This document shows, piece after piece, positions 53,950 through 64,000 of a stretch of DNA of 64,000 bases. The position numbers were made by a program, and so were the translations under genes. This DNA comes from Cardinalis cardinalis (taxonomy: Eukaryota; Chordata; Aves; Passeriformes; Cardinalidae), in contig JACDOX010000009.1 in the NCBI GenBank assembly GCA_014549065.1, positions 1,348,453 to 1,412,452 of the forward strand, written 5' to 3'. The first letter of the stretch is position 1, and every line of letters starts with the position of its first letter. The notes under the pieces were generated by a model. It did not search any database. It saw only the letters and a list, made by a program, of their open reading frames with translations, and had not been told where the DNA came from.

Positions 53950-54045
53950 AGGTAAATCCATCTGATTTCATTCTTATCTGTGGCCAGGACAGTATCCATC
54001 TACTCTCCTGGCCACAGAGAAGAATGAATTCAGATGGATTTACCT
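53950..54045. repeat. near-perfect inverted repeat: 40-bp arms, 16-bp loop
   Basis: The left arm (53950-53989) begins AGGTAAATCCATCTGA and ends CTGTGGCCAGGA. The right arm (54006-54045) begins TCCTGGCCACAG and ends TCAGATGGATTTACCT. The arms pair over 40 positions with two mismatches around a 16-base loop (53990-54005). The pairing stops abruptly at both outer ends. The word CAGTATCCA occurs just left of the left arm (53942-53950) and again at the start of the loop (53990-53998), with CAGTATCTA at 53925-53933. No mobile-element termini or target-site duplication are visible. A transcript in either orientation would fold into a pre-miRNA-sized hairpin. Origin by template switching is equally possible. 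Confidence 0.93.
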
Positions 54046-55354
54046 CACTTAACTTCTGTAACTCAAAAGTTGTACTTAGTCCGAATTAGATGTTTCGGTT
54101 CCTGCAACATTGAAAGACAACACTCCACGAGATCCAGAAGTTCATTTGTTCCAGCATTTCACACACCTTCTTTATACTGGGCTGACTCAAATCTCCCCTG
54201 GTTACAAGGACATCCTAGGTAATTACCAATTAGACTCAGGCTAACTCAGCTCCATAGGCAGCTACAGTTCATGATTCCCAAAAAGTAAGTCAGACTCATA
54301 CCTAGCAAAAAATTTATGCACCCAAGTTATACAGATTTTCTGATTTTGACTACAATAATTTGGAAAAATCAGACAGTGAAAAAGGAAAAGAGCAAATGAC
54401 ACAGTTAAGCCAAACCCTCGTCTAGTATTTCACTCAATGGATCATCCTCCCCCTTGGAGTTGCACACATTTTTAAATCAGGTATATGAAGGTGCCTCCTT
54501 ATTTTCACAGGACCACAAGGCGTTTATTCAATAGAAGTACAGCTGCTTATCTGACTATCAAAGTGGAAAGTAGTGAAATAACAAATTGGCTCTGCTCAGG
54601 AAGGTTAACTCCACCTTTTTCTCCTTTCTTTTTTCTTTACTATTAATGAAACCACTTTTTGACACTTGAAATCGTGTTCTCCTTTGTTTATGTAGTAAAA
54701 ATGTGACATATGTCTATAGCCAGAATAAAAGTAAAAACAAGATAAAAACATCCTTTGAAGATATGCAGAGATGTTCAGGAAACAAGATTATGTTATTACT
54801 ATCAACCATCTTCACCCGTACATCACATAAATCAAGGTTTTGTAATCTCACTTAGCACCAGATCGAGTATTACTTTCACAGAATATGCTGAGTTGGAAGT
54901 GAACCACAAAGCTCAGAGTCCAGCTCTTTGTCCTGCTCAGTTGACAGCCTCAAGAATCAATCACATCATGTGTCTGACAGCATTGTCCAAACGCTTCTGG
55001 AATTCCATTATGCTTGATGCTGTGATCACTTCCCTGGGGAGCTGTTCCAGTGCTCAACCACCCTCTGGGGGAAGAACCTTTTCCTAATATCCAACCTAAA
55101 CCTTCCCTGACACAACCTCAGGCCATTCCCTCAGGTCCTGTCACTGGTCACCACAGAGAAGAGATCATTGCCTGACCCTCCTCTTCCCCTCATGAGGAAG
55201 TTGCAGATTGCCATGAGGTCTCCCCTCAGTCTCCTTCAGGCTGAACAGATCAAGTGACCTCAGCCACTCCTCACACACAGCTTCCCCTAGAGGCCCTTCA
55301 CCATCCTTGTGACTCTCCTTTGGACACTTTCTAACAATTTATTATTTTTTTTTT

Positions 55355-55759
55355 TTACATTGTGGCACCCAGAACTGCCCCCAGCACTCGAGGCGAGGCC
55401 GCTCCAGCGCGGAGCTGAGCAGGACAATCCCCTCCTTTGCCCTGCTGGTCATGCTGTGCCTGATGCCCCCCAGGCCAGGGTTGGCTCAGGTTCAACTTGC
55501 CATGGACCAGGACCCCCAGGTCCCTTTCCATGGCTCTGCTCTCCAGCATCTCATTCCCCAGGCTGTCTGTACATCCAGAGTTGCCCCATCCCAGGTGCAG
55601 AATCCAGCACTTTCCCTTGTTGAGATTCAATGATTGGTGATTTCCCAGCCCTCTAATTTGTTGAGGTCTCTGCGGGGCTTTTCTGCCTTCGAGGGACTGA
55701 ACNGCTCCTGCCAGTTTTGTACTGTCTGTGAACTTGCCAAAATGGCTTCCAATCTCCAC
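55355..55759 (-). pseudogene. CR1 ORF2 remnant: C-terminal part of reverse transcriptase
   Basis: A 134-codon frame with GKFTDSTKLAG near its start. In active CR1 this place holds the FADD catalytic box; here both aspartate-pair positions have changed (FTDS), so activity would be lost. Downstream, KGKCWILHLGWGN and NEMLESRAMERDLGVLV are typical CR1 reverse-transcriptase C-terminal sequence. After about residue 45 the reading frame shifts briefly against the CR1 pattern (the alternative frame gives RDLNKLEGWEITNH) and then returns. The N-terminal palm and fingers are absent because of the internal deletion. Confidence 0.85.
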
Positions 55760-55853
55760 TTGCTCACAAGATCCACTCTGTTGACAATCAGGAGATCAAG
55801 GAGAACATCTTTCCAAGCTGGCTCCCTTAGGACCTCTTCCATAAAGTTGTCAT

Positions 55854-56276
55854 TCAGGTTTTTAGGAATCTTCTGGCCCAGGTTGTACCAGCTGTGTGAT
55901 GTTCCCAGTTAATTTCTGGCAAGTTGAAGTCTCCCACAGGGACAAAGGCANTTGACTTGGAAGAGTCCCTTAGTTCCTCAAAGAATAATTCATCATTGTC
56001 CTGTCCAGGAGGTCTGTAGTGGACTCCCATGATGGCATCTGCATTATTTGTTTGTCCCTTGATTCTTACCCAGAGGCTCTCAGCTGTGCCATTGGCAGCT
56101 GTGAGCTCCATACATTCTGCCCCTTCTATTCCATACAGTGCCACCCCTGCACCTCTCCTGCCCTGCCTGTCCCTCCTGAAGAGCCTGGAACCATCCAACA
56201 GGGCACTCCAGGCACATGATCCATCCCACCAGGTTTCACTTCTGCCAGAGATGTCAAATCTCTGGGACTGGGCCAA
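55854..56276 (-). pseudogene. CR1 ORF2 remnant: endonuclease domain
   Basis: A 140-codon frame matching the apurinic-type endonuclease of CR1 ORF2, which nicks target DNA to prime reverse transcription. Visible motifs in order: SETWWDGS (with the family's catalytic glutamate), LFRRDRQGRRGAGVALY, LWVRIKG, GVHYRPPGQDNDELFFEEL and VGDFNLPEINWE. The frame ends at about 55854 with RRFLKT. The CR1-like continuation (NFMEEVLREPAWKD-type, 55627-55842) is in another frame, so a frameshift separates them. The upstream start of the domain (LKCVHTKAPSKRDNQGE) is in yet another frame at about 56260-56340. Confidence 0.88.
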
Positions 56277-56599
56277 AGCCTGGATTCCCCTTGATTGTCC
56301 CTCTTGCTGGGTGCTTTAGTGTGGACACATTTCAGGTGTGGTGCATTGTAGCCAACACCTCCTGAGGCAGACTGAGGGATCCTGTGGGTGCTCCCTTCCT
56401 CACGTACTAACACCCCATCCTATCACTCATCACTGGCCAGCCTGGCTTTCTCCCTTTCCCCCTTCCAGGCTGATATAAACCTCTGTCAGTAGCCAGCTCC
56501 TGGGCTAGAGCTCTTTGTCCCCTCTAATATTGGTGAATCCTGCCAGGTGTCAGTAGAACAGGTGTTGGGTAGATCATCCCATGGTCAAAACTCTAAATT

Positions 56600-58279
56600 T
56601 CCTTTGATTGCACCAACCTCAGAGCATGAATTGATCTGGCTGGCTGTTCCTATCAATATTATTCCTTGTTACTGGAAGGATTGAGGAAATCACCATCTGT
56701 GCTCCTGATCCATCATAACAGTCTCTTCTGATTTTTGACTTTCGTTAAACCTCTACAAAAACTACCTTGATAGAGATCCACCATAGCAGCAAGACAGTCA
56801 GCTGTGCATCCTGAGATGGAGCACAGATGATTTTAAATAGCAAGCCTTCTTCCTACTCATCTCTCCCATCTACCTCTTTTTATTCAGCAAAACAGTTCAG
56901 ACAAATCCCATTTTCATTAACTCTACAGGCTTAAAACTGGTTGTAAAAACACTTATTTAGGAAAATCCAACACCCTTGGATTCAACAATAGAGAAAAAAG
57001 ATGCAGGACAGATCACTACGAACACCTGAAAGTGTCCCAGGTTTGACCTTCTGGAGGCAGGCATGTGTACATGCCTAAACCACTCATGCAGTTAGAGCTA
57101 TATCATCAAGTTATTACATTTTTAAATAAATACACACTCTGAATGCTGCAGTAAAACTGGTGATTTCAGACCCATTAATTGAGGGAGCTTCATGCTGAAT
57201 ACATCTGCTTAAAATGCTGTTACAAATGTCATATGTGCAAATGAATGCAGTCTATCCATCAGCAGTGTATTTTACTGTGTTTTGGGGCAAAGCACAGGCA
57301 ATCAAACATAAGCAAGGGGAGAAGTGAAAGTTCTTTTTTGCAGTTTGTGCAGTGCATTCCAAGAGGGACTGAGAGCATCATCATTCTTACTGAGCATATG
57401 CTACAAGGAGTCAGAATTCCTTTCATTGAATTTACAGGAAAATAAGAAAAAGTGGTGGGAGTAGAAGGAAGGAAAAAAGACAGAGACAACTCTAAAGAAG
57501 TAATTTAATTGTGCACAGTGTGTCTGACTGTTGCTGAGTAAAACAAAGACAATTTGATTCATTAAATGGAGATTGCCATTTTTGTAAACATAGACTGCAG
57601 GCTATTGATTTAACTGAGTAAATTGCATCTATACTGGGACATTGTAGGGATGCACTAAGCCTTTTATATCACACCAAGCAATTTGGGGAATTTCTCTGTG
57701 TTTTACCTTTAGCTGTCATTAACAAGTGTTTATTTAAGTTAATTTAATAGCATCTGTAGTGGGAGTATTGAATGTGTGCAAATTCTTGTAACCTCCATTA
57801 ACAGGCTTCCAGCACAGGGATATAAGACTCAGTTCTAATAAGCAGCAAAAGACGGTCAGGTGCCCTTAGCAAGGAGCAGGCCTGACCATGCTCGTCATCT
57901 TTTTTTTTGTGGTGGTGACATAGTAATGGGGAACAATTTTTCAAACCTAGGCCAGACCTCAAATCTAACAAATAGTTCAACGGATATGAGAACTGCAACA
58001 TGTTGGTTATCAGAGCCTAAAATTAAAATGTCATGGAGTCCCAGCTTGGAACTGGAAGAAATTCAATGCCTGAAACTGCATTTTAGATAATAATTTCCTC
58101 ACAGAAGAGAAAGTGTCTGTAAGCCTAAGAATGCCACCACATCTTTCTATCTAAATTAAGTTTGAAATTTGAAAGGGCTGCTTTCTTTTTAATCTTATAA
58201 AGAGAGTAAAAGAGAAAAACTGGGATTAAAGAGAAATTTCTTTTAGCCCAGTTGTCATCACTTTGTAGACCAATGCACT
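56600..58279. other. noncoding DNA
   Basis: No coding support. The right flank of the large CR1 fades into unassigned sequence. A T-rich run lies near 57900-57910. Nothing else is recognised. Confidence 0.5.
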
Positions 58280-58330
58280 CAATGATCTTTGTGGGTCCCT
58301 TCCAATCAAGGATATTTTAGGATTCTATGA
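58280..58330 (+). mobile_element. CR1 LINE, 3'-end fragment
   Basis: CAATGATCTTTGTGGG, then TCCCTTCCAATCAAGGATATTTTAGGATTCTATGA, matches the CR1 3' terminus including the ATTCTATGA end unit. Only about 50 bp is recognisable. Confidence 0.85.
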
Positions 58331-61300
58331 AGTCATGCTTCACTGAGTGCCTCACTTTCTCTACTTGGAAAAACATGTATTTCCATCGAGCTTCTTGCCT
58401 GCTTTTCATCATATTCCCAGGGATCTCTCAGCACCTTGCTATGCCCTAGGAAAGTACACCTTACTTCCATTTCCACAGAAGTTCTCATTCATCATCTCCT
58501 ATTAGGTCTCAAGGTAAAAATTTCCATCTGTTTACTTGAATTGTTTAAAGGAAGCAATCTATCACAGTCTATTCATTCTGCATGAACTACTGGCATCAAG
58601 TGTATACAGACTTACTGTGGTCCCTGCCCTACAGACTAAAAGGTAATCTCAAACAACTGTAAAAATTACTGAAAAAATTCTAATGTAGAAACGAGTTGAC
58701 ATAAATTCTCTCCTGCTTGTTAATGTAAACTGACTTTTTTTCTTTCTTTATTTCATAGGGTCTTGAATGCATTCATAATGAACAAACATGGGGNAAAATG
58801 CTATAATGATTAAAATCAGCACTTCTTGTAGCACAGGAAAAAAACCCCACATATAGTTTACCAAGAGCATGAGAAAAATGACAGAAATTTTGATACTATA
58901 GAATTGGAATTTTGCAGCTTTCCTAAAGATATTTTTTATGTCCCATGAAGAATGGGACATAAAACTACAAATCTTATATACATCAAACAAAGATTCTCAG
59001 TATTAGGAAAACAGAAGTGATATTCAAACAAATAATAATCTCCTAAGGACATACTGAACCGCAAAGTAATGACCAATGAATGAATCATGTTTAGGTATTT
59101 GCCATGATTAGGGATAGATAAAAAAGCCACATGTATTGATGTCTTCTTTCCTTCCCAAATGATGACCCGACTTTGTTTCTTGCCAGCTGGCCTATGATGG
59201 AGCAATTGAAGCAATCAGCTGGCAAGGAACTCTAAGCCAAGAGTGATAGCGATCTTTGCTTCTACAGTGACAAACTTTAAACTGCCATCTCAGCTTCCCT
59301 GTGCTATTTCTTTCAGCCAAGAAATCTAATGATCTCCTTTTATAACAAGGCTGCTATAGCTACAGACAGAAGAAGAGTTTATCACCACCGAATGAAGCTC
59401 AGCTGTGCAGAAGAAAATTTTCAGACCAGAACAATCTTCAGTGGGAGCTAAAAAGCCTCCCTGCCTTTTTTTTTCTAAGTGCTGTAGACACTCGTTGATT
59501 TTGTTAACACAGTATTTTATAGCATATATGTGGTGCACACATAATTTACAAAACCATCTTAAAAGTACAACACTGTTGGATAAACAATCTCCCACTTGGG
59601 GAAGGGAGAAAAAGAATGAACTGCATGTGACAAACATTTGTCAAGCTACTTACCACATTTCTGCAAGGCAGTGAGAAACTCCCTGATAATGGGAGTAGGA
59701 AGCATATAAGCAAAGGAGATGTAGAGCAGACAACTGGACAAGATAAATTATTTACAAGAAAAAGTGGCAAACATTTTTATTTTTATAAAGGATTAATAGT
59801 GCTCATTACATAGGTACCTGTAAATAGTTTGTACGGAAAGTAATAAATACATGTTTCAGGCTTATAAACAGTCATTTCTGAAAGGAAATAAGGTAATGCT
59901 GGCTTATTAAAATTCAAAAAGAAAGATTTGCAAAATCCCAAGATGTCAGCTTTTGGTGTCATGTAAATCAAAGTAGCCCCAGCAGACACAGGTAGGTCAC
60001 CACCATTTAAACAAGGTGAAAACTGTCCTGTTGTAGTCAGTTGATTTGAACTTATTAGGAGAGCACTTGCCAGCTCATCAAAGTGTGGTCTTACTGCTGT
60101 TAAGCTCCTTCTCATCCAGCACCTTCCTCTGAATTATTAACATTCTTATTCAGGTACAAATGCACTGCTGCTAAACCTACTGCAAGTCACCTGCTATAAA
60201 TCTCTTTGGAAGTTTGATTTTGTGGTCAGGGGACTCGGACAGTGTTTTATTCAGTCACTATACACATCACACCTACATATGAATTTCTTTGCTTCACCCT
60301 CCCCATGCATTTACCCTTCTATGTCTCTCCAGACTGCGGATCTCTGAAACCAGAACTGGCTTGGTATTTCTGTCTGGCACAGTGTCAGGGTTTAACAAAC
60401 AAGAATTAGTAACAATATTCCAGAGGGTGTTGTGCAGCACCGGAGGAAAGCTGTTGTGAGGTCACATGTCAGCTGTGTCTGCTTGCTGCCAGCAGGCTTT
60501 AAGGGGTTTCAAGGAGAACCCCTGCAGAATACAGAGCAGGAGAACCCCTGTGGAGTCATTCATACAAACCCTGCATCCCACTACCAGAAATAACATCCTG
60601 GGGAATAGGGTTGGGGAAAGAAAAACAGGCAAGAAAAAAAAATAAAATAAGCAATAAACTAGACGCACACGTACAGCTAAACTGCTTGAAAGTGAAAACT
60701 CAGCAGGGAGGTAAATGTTGCTACATAACTCTGANACCGCATATGGCACAGAACCTCCAATTTTCATGCAGTTTAATTGTGAGTTCTTTCCTCCTTTGGG
60801 AGTTAGATCAGTGAGAAGCATATAACTAAAAGTGGCTTGTTGGGGGCTCTATCTCTGGCAATCGGTGCCTAGTTTCATTTTTTCATGAATGCTCCCTCTG
60901 TTGTTGCAAGCATTGTTTCCCTGCTCCTGTATAACTGGATTACAAAAAAAAGGTGCGTGGGAATTTTTAGATAGAAAATTCTGCTGAATTTGAATGAGAC
61001 AATTCTACTCACTCATTTCAAACCATGCCAAAGTGTAGATGCAGAGGGTGTAAGAGATGTAAAACTAAGGGCTCAACAAGGAATCCATAAAAAAGATTGA
61101 AATGCAAACTGAGTGGTCCAAATGAAAAAAAGCTGTCTGGCCTTTTATTTTTTAATTAAAAATCCACTGCATGATAGCCTTGTAATAAGTTAAAAGCGGG
61201 AGATTAATGATCTTGACAATATTTGCAGAACAAACTGGAACATTACATTTTTCTGTGACTGAAAGGGATGTGGTGAAAATCAATCAGAACCAAGATACAT

Positions 61301-62252
61301 ACTTCTTTCCTCTTATTATAGTTTTAATAATTCAATTACTGATTTCTTTGAGATTCTCCTCCCCATTGCTTCCACCTTGACTCCAGAATAAAAATTTTCA
61401 TGTTGACACTACCTTTTAACCCAAAAACATCTCTGCATTCATGGCTGGTGTAGAATTAGCAGCCTCAGAGAATGGCATTCCCTCCCAGTTCACTGCACGG
61501 GAAGGGAATGGACAGTGTAAAATGCTTTATAGAGATCCTTCCAGGCCATGTATGAAGATGATAATTTTAAGGTGAATTTAGCTGCACGTTGCTGTGACAG
61601 CCAGTGAATATGCAGATCTACACATTCAAATAACAGGTACTGTACTTTGGTTTATGACAGCAACTGTCCAGGACCATTGCAGTTGGCAGTTGCCATGTAC
61701 TTGAGTGAAACGTAAGATCAAACTGGTTTGGGTTACTGTCACATTTCATTCATTCTCAGAACTNCTTGCCATTTTCAGTACTTGGTAATATCTAGGTGCA
61801 GTTAACCCACCACTCCTTTTATTGACAAGGGAAACAACTAAATAACTCAAAATTACCTGCCATTACTTCAAAGAGTTACAGACCAGAGTGATTTTTGACA
61901 TCACTTCTCATCATTCCAGGAGGGGGAATGTTTCCTGCAGTTAGTGCTAGAAAGGTACAAGGAAAAACTCTACTGAAGAAAGAAACCCCAACCTAGCTCC
62001 TTATTAAGGCAAAAATTCACCTTAAGAGTTGCATTTACAATGTGCTTTCAAGACAAATGCACACATTTCCAAGCCTCTCTGTCTCCACAGCCAGCCATCC
62101 CTCCCTCCAGTTTCATGAAAGTTTCTACAGCAACACTTACAATCGAGTGCCCTGCACACAGACAAGAGCAAAATACCCCTTACGGGTGAATGAGGAACAA
62201 AACATCATCTGATGCCTTGAACGAAATGCAATTAAAATGATAACAGCACTGT
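58331..62252. other. noncoding DNA
   Basis: Short overlapping frames only, up to 119 codons on the minus strand at 60462-60821. The word GGAGAACCCCTG occurs twice 28 bp apart near 60512 and 60540. No recognised repeat family. Confidence 0.5.
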
Positions 62253-62306
62253 CATTCATTCATTCATTCATTCATTCATTCATTCATTCATTCATTCATT
62301 CATTCA
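62253..62306 (+). repeat. (CATT)n microsatellite
   Basis: About 13.5 uninterrupted perfect CATT units, the longest pure microsatellite in the window. It is long and pure enough to be length-polymorphic. Confidence 0.97.
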
Positions 62307-62479
62307 CCCACTGATATTCTCTAACTATTAGTATATGTATTTCTTTACAGTATTTGATGATGCAAAAAAGAACAAAAAGCTCTACAAATCACCTTCTCAG
62401 GCAAAGTGCAGCTTTGGTGTGGATGGGCAAAAGAACAAAAAGGCAAAGGAAGGGGATACNCAAAAAAATACCTGCTCAG

Positions 62480-62800
62480 GTTCTGTGTGAGCTGGGTCCT
62501 TCTGCCCCATTCAGCAGTCTGGGAGAGCCAGACTGGTGGCAGGATGGCAGGGCAGCCTCAGCCACCCCTCACCTGCAATGGCATCCCCTGCCTGGCCCTG
62601 GGACAGGGCACTGCACAGCCCTGCAGGTGTGTGCATGAGACNGGACCATGCACCTGTGGTCTCCACATGGAGCTAGAGTGTCTGGAAGGCAGACGCTTGT
62701 TCTGCCTTNCAGAACAATTGTCCCCAAAGGCAGCCAGGGACTGGGGACACTTGTTCTGGAAGGCAGCAATGAGAGGTGAGGATCCATCCATCACCCCTCA
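62480..62800. other. GC-rich patch, unassigned
   Basis: About 320 bp of GC-rich, CpG-poor DNA with overlapping open frames on both strands (up to 146 codons on the plus strand, containing N's). No splice pattern and no domain. It resembles in composition the patches at 8.5, 14, 27.4 and 32.9 kb. Confidence 0.3.
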
Positions 62801-64000
62801 GGGATCACTCACCATGCAGGTGCACTCTCTCTATTTTTTTGGCTGAATATAACCTGCTCAGATTCATACTTACATAGATCCAGAACTGGCCACACAAGAT
62901 AAAAAGCTGCTCTGGACCACTTTTCAGTGGGTAGTTTGTGTCTGTCACNAAGTTTCAGCAAGGTTTGCCTTCATGCTGTCCTTAAAACAGAGAACTTTGA
63001 GTCCTTGACTTGACCTGATCCTAAATTCTCCATAAGATTTCAAGCTACAAAAGGTGTGCAGGTCCAGGAATGGATGTTCTGGATGCTGGGAGAAACTGGC
63101 AGAGGACCAGGGATAGCTCACTGTGCACACACACATCTCCACCTCCTGATCAAACCTAAAACCTCCAGTCAGCTGAATGCCTATAGCATTCAGAAAGACA
63201 GGCTAACCACTCTAGATATTCTGCATGAAGGAGAATCTGCCAAATACCTGAGCAAGATATTATCTTTTTATCTTCTGTTCTAATGATTTTAAAATCAAGT
63301 CTCATTTCAAGTCTAAATATATAACATTGAAGCCTTCAGTCATTAGGACCCTTTATGTCTTTCTGCTAAATTGGATGGCTCTCTTCTAGAATAAATACTT
63401 TCACCTTGATTTCCCTAAAATACAAAATGTCACCCTTTTGCTTTTTCATTAATAAGGTAAGCAGATCACGTTTCTTACTGCAAGAAGCATCACCTTGTCA
63501 AATTGTCAACCTTATTAAAAAANAAAAAGACTTATAGGCAGAAATACTTTCTGAATTTCCAGGAAGTGCCATTATAGTTTCCCTTATGTACTGGTATGTA
63601 TTAGAACATTATCCCTCTTTTAAAATAATATAATGTACTCTGTTACTCAGGCCATGTAATTAACAAAAAAAAAAAAAAAGCTTCTCAAAATATTCCCTTT
63701 TTGTTTTCAGTATAAGTATGAAGTGGAATTTCTGAATATTGCTGGAAAAAAAATCCAGAAGAATGAAGATTAATCTGGAGCTCACTTTCATTATATATCA
63801 CCAGTTCTGGAAGGGCATTAATCTTTTTGAACAAGCATTCCCTATCTTAGGAAAAAAAAAACAAAAACAAAAACCAAACCATTAAAACCAAAAAAAATAA
63901 GGAAAACAAAAGAATCCATTAAAAATAAATAAAATCAGAAAATGTCTGGCCATGGATGTTACAATGCACAAATCTGATGCTAAGGAAGAGTGCAGCTTAA
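62801..64000. other. noncoding DNA with A-rich tracts
   Basis: No gene recognised. Poly-A at about 63665-63679 and an A-rich, C-interspersed tract at about 63850-63900 (AAAACAAAAACAAAAACC-like) lie near the window end. They may be retroposon tails, but no body is recognised beside them. Confidence 0.5.

Larger units (their letters stand above)
54877..56600 (-). mobile_element. CR1 LINE, internally deleted, minus strand
   Basis: Read on the minus strand the element runs from its 5' part (right, limit uncertain near 56.6 kb) through the endonuclease domain, the end of the reverse transcriptase and the 3' UTR to a CR1 tail ending near CTCAGCATATTCTGTG at 54877. Landmarks are HLKCVHTKA (start of the endonuclease region), SETWWD, VGDFNLPEINW, then KFTDSTKLAG and NEMLESRAMERDLGVLV, and the 3' segment GGAAAAGGTTCTTCCCCCAG. 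Most of the reverse transcriptase is missing: the end of the endonuclease is joined near 55755-55775 to sequence just before the catalytic FADD box. A poly-A expansion (plus-strand T run, about 55345-55357) lies in the 3' part. It is the largest CR1 copy in the window and non-functional. Confidence 0.93.

Noticed and set aside
55309..55623. Plus-strand open frame of 104 codons
   Set aside because: It is antisense to the CR1 reverse-transcriptase remnant, hence a shadow frame.
1..64000. Bacterial-type systems, CRISPR arrays, tRNA or rRNA genes
   Set aside because: No regularly spaced repeats with spacers, no tRNA-like B-box with cloverleaf context and no rRNA words were seen. The composition and CR1 content show avian nuclear DNA.
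1..64000. Scattered single N's as biological signal
   Set aside because: They are isolated, spread throughout and unrelated to sequence features, so they are best read as uncalled or ambiguous assembly bases.

Overview
The window looks like vertebrate nuclear DNA from a bird, most likely a songbird. It is AT-rich with long stretches lacking any sustained coding frame and has scattered single-base N's. Its recognisable interspersed repeats are avian: several CR1 LINE copies with the typical CR1 3' end, and a 1.3 kb solo LTR whose termini resemble passerine endogenous-retrovirus LTRs. No bacterial-style gene organisation, tRNA, rRNA or CRISPR array is visible. 'Bird' is well supported by CR1; 'songbird' is inference from the LTR. 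Most of the sequence is best read as intron or intergenic DNA.

Layout. 1-6.5 kb: AT-rich noncoding DNA with a T/G-rich tract near 4.5 kb and an unexplained 162-codon open frame at 4.87 kb. 6573-6784: the best protein-coding candidate, a 212-bp minus-strand internal exon with a good acceptor and donor. 6.8-17.7 kb: noncoding, with GC-rich patches at 8.5 and 14 kb. 17714-19051: a minus-strand solo LTR flanked by the 5-bp duplication AATTA. 19-48 kb: long noncoding DNA with small tandem repeats, GC-rich patches, a weak exon candidate at 26.0-26.2 kb, and a 71-bp-period tandem duplication at 43.9 kb. 48.2-58.3 kb: the repeat-rich part. It holds an ancient CR1/L3-like fragment, three short plus-strand CR1 3' ends, one large internally deleted minus-strand CR1 (54.9-56.6 kb), two weak exon candidates (49.7 and 52.8 kb), an A/C-rich tract, and a near-perfect 40-bp-arm hairpin at 53950-54045. 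58.3-64 kb: noncoding, with a (CATT)n microsatellite at 62.25 kb and a GC-rich patch at 62.5-62.8 kb.

Interpretation. The strongest exon and three weaker exon-like frames all lie on the minus strand. The simplest reading is that much of the window is introns of one large minus-strand gene, 5' end to the right. I could not identify that gene. Two of the weaker frames have the leucine-rich, amphipathic look of HEAT/ARM-type helices, which is suggestive only. The mobile elements are all decayed or solo, and nothing in the window looks capable of moving by itself.
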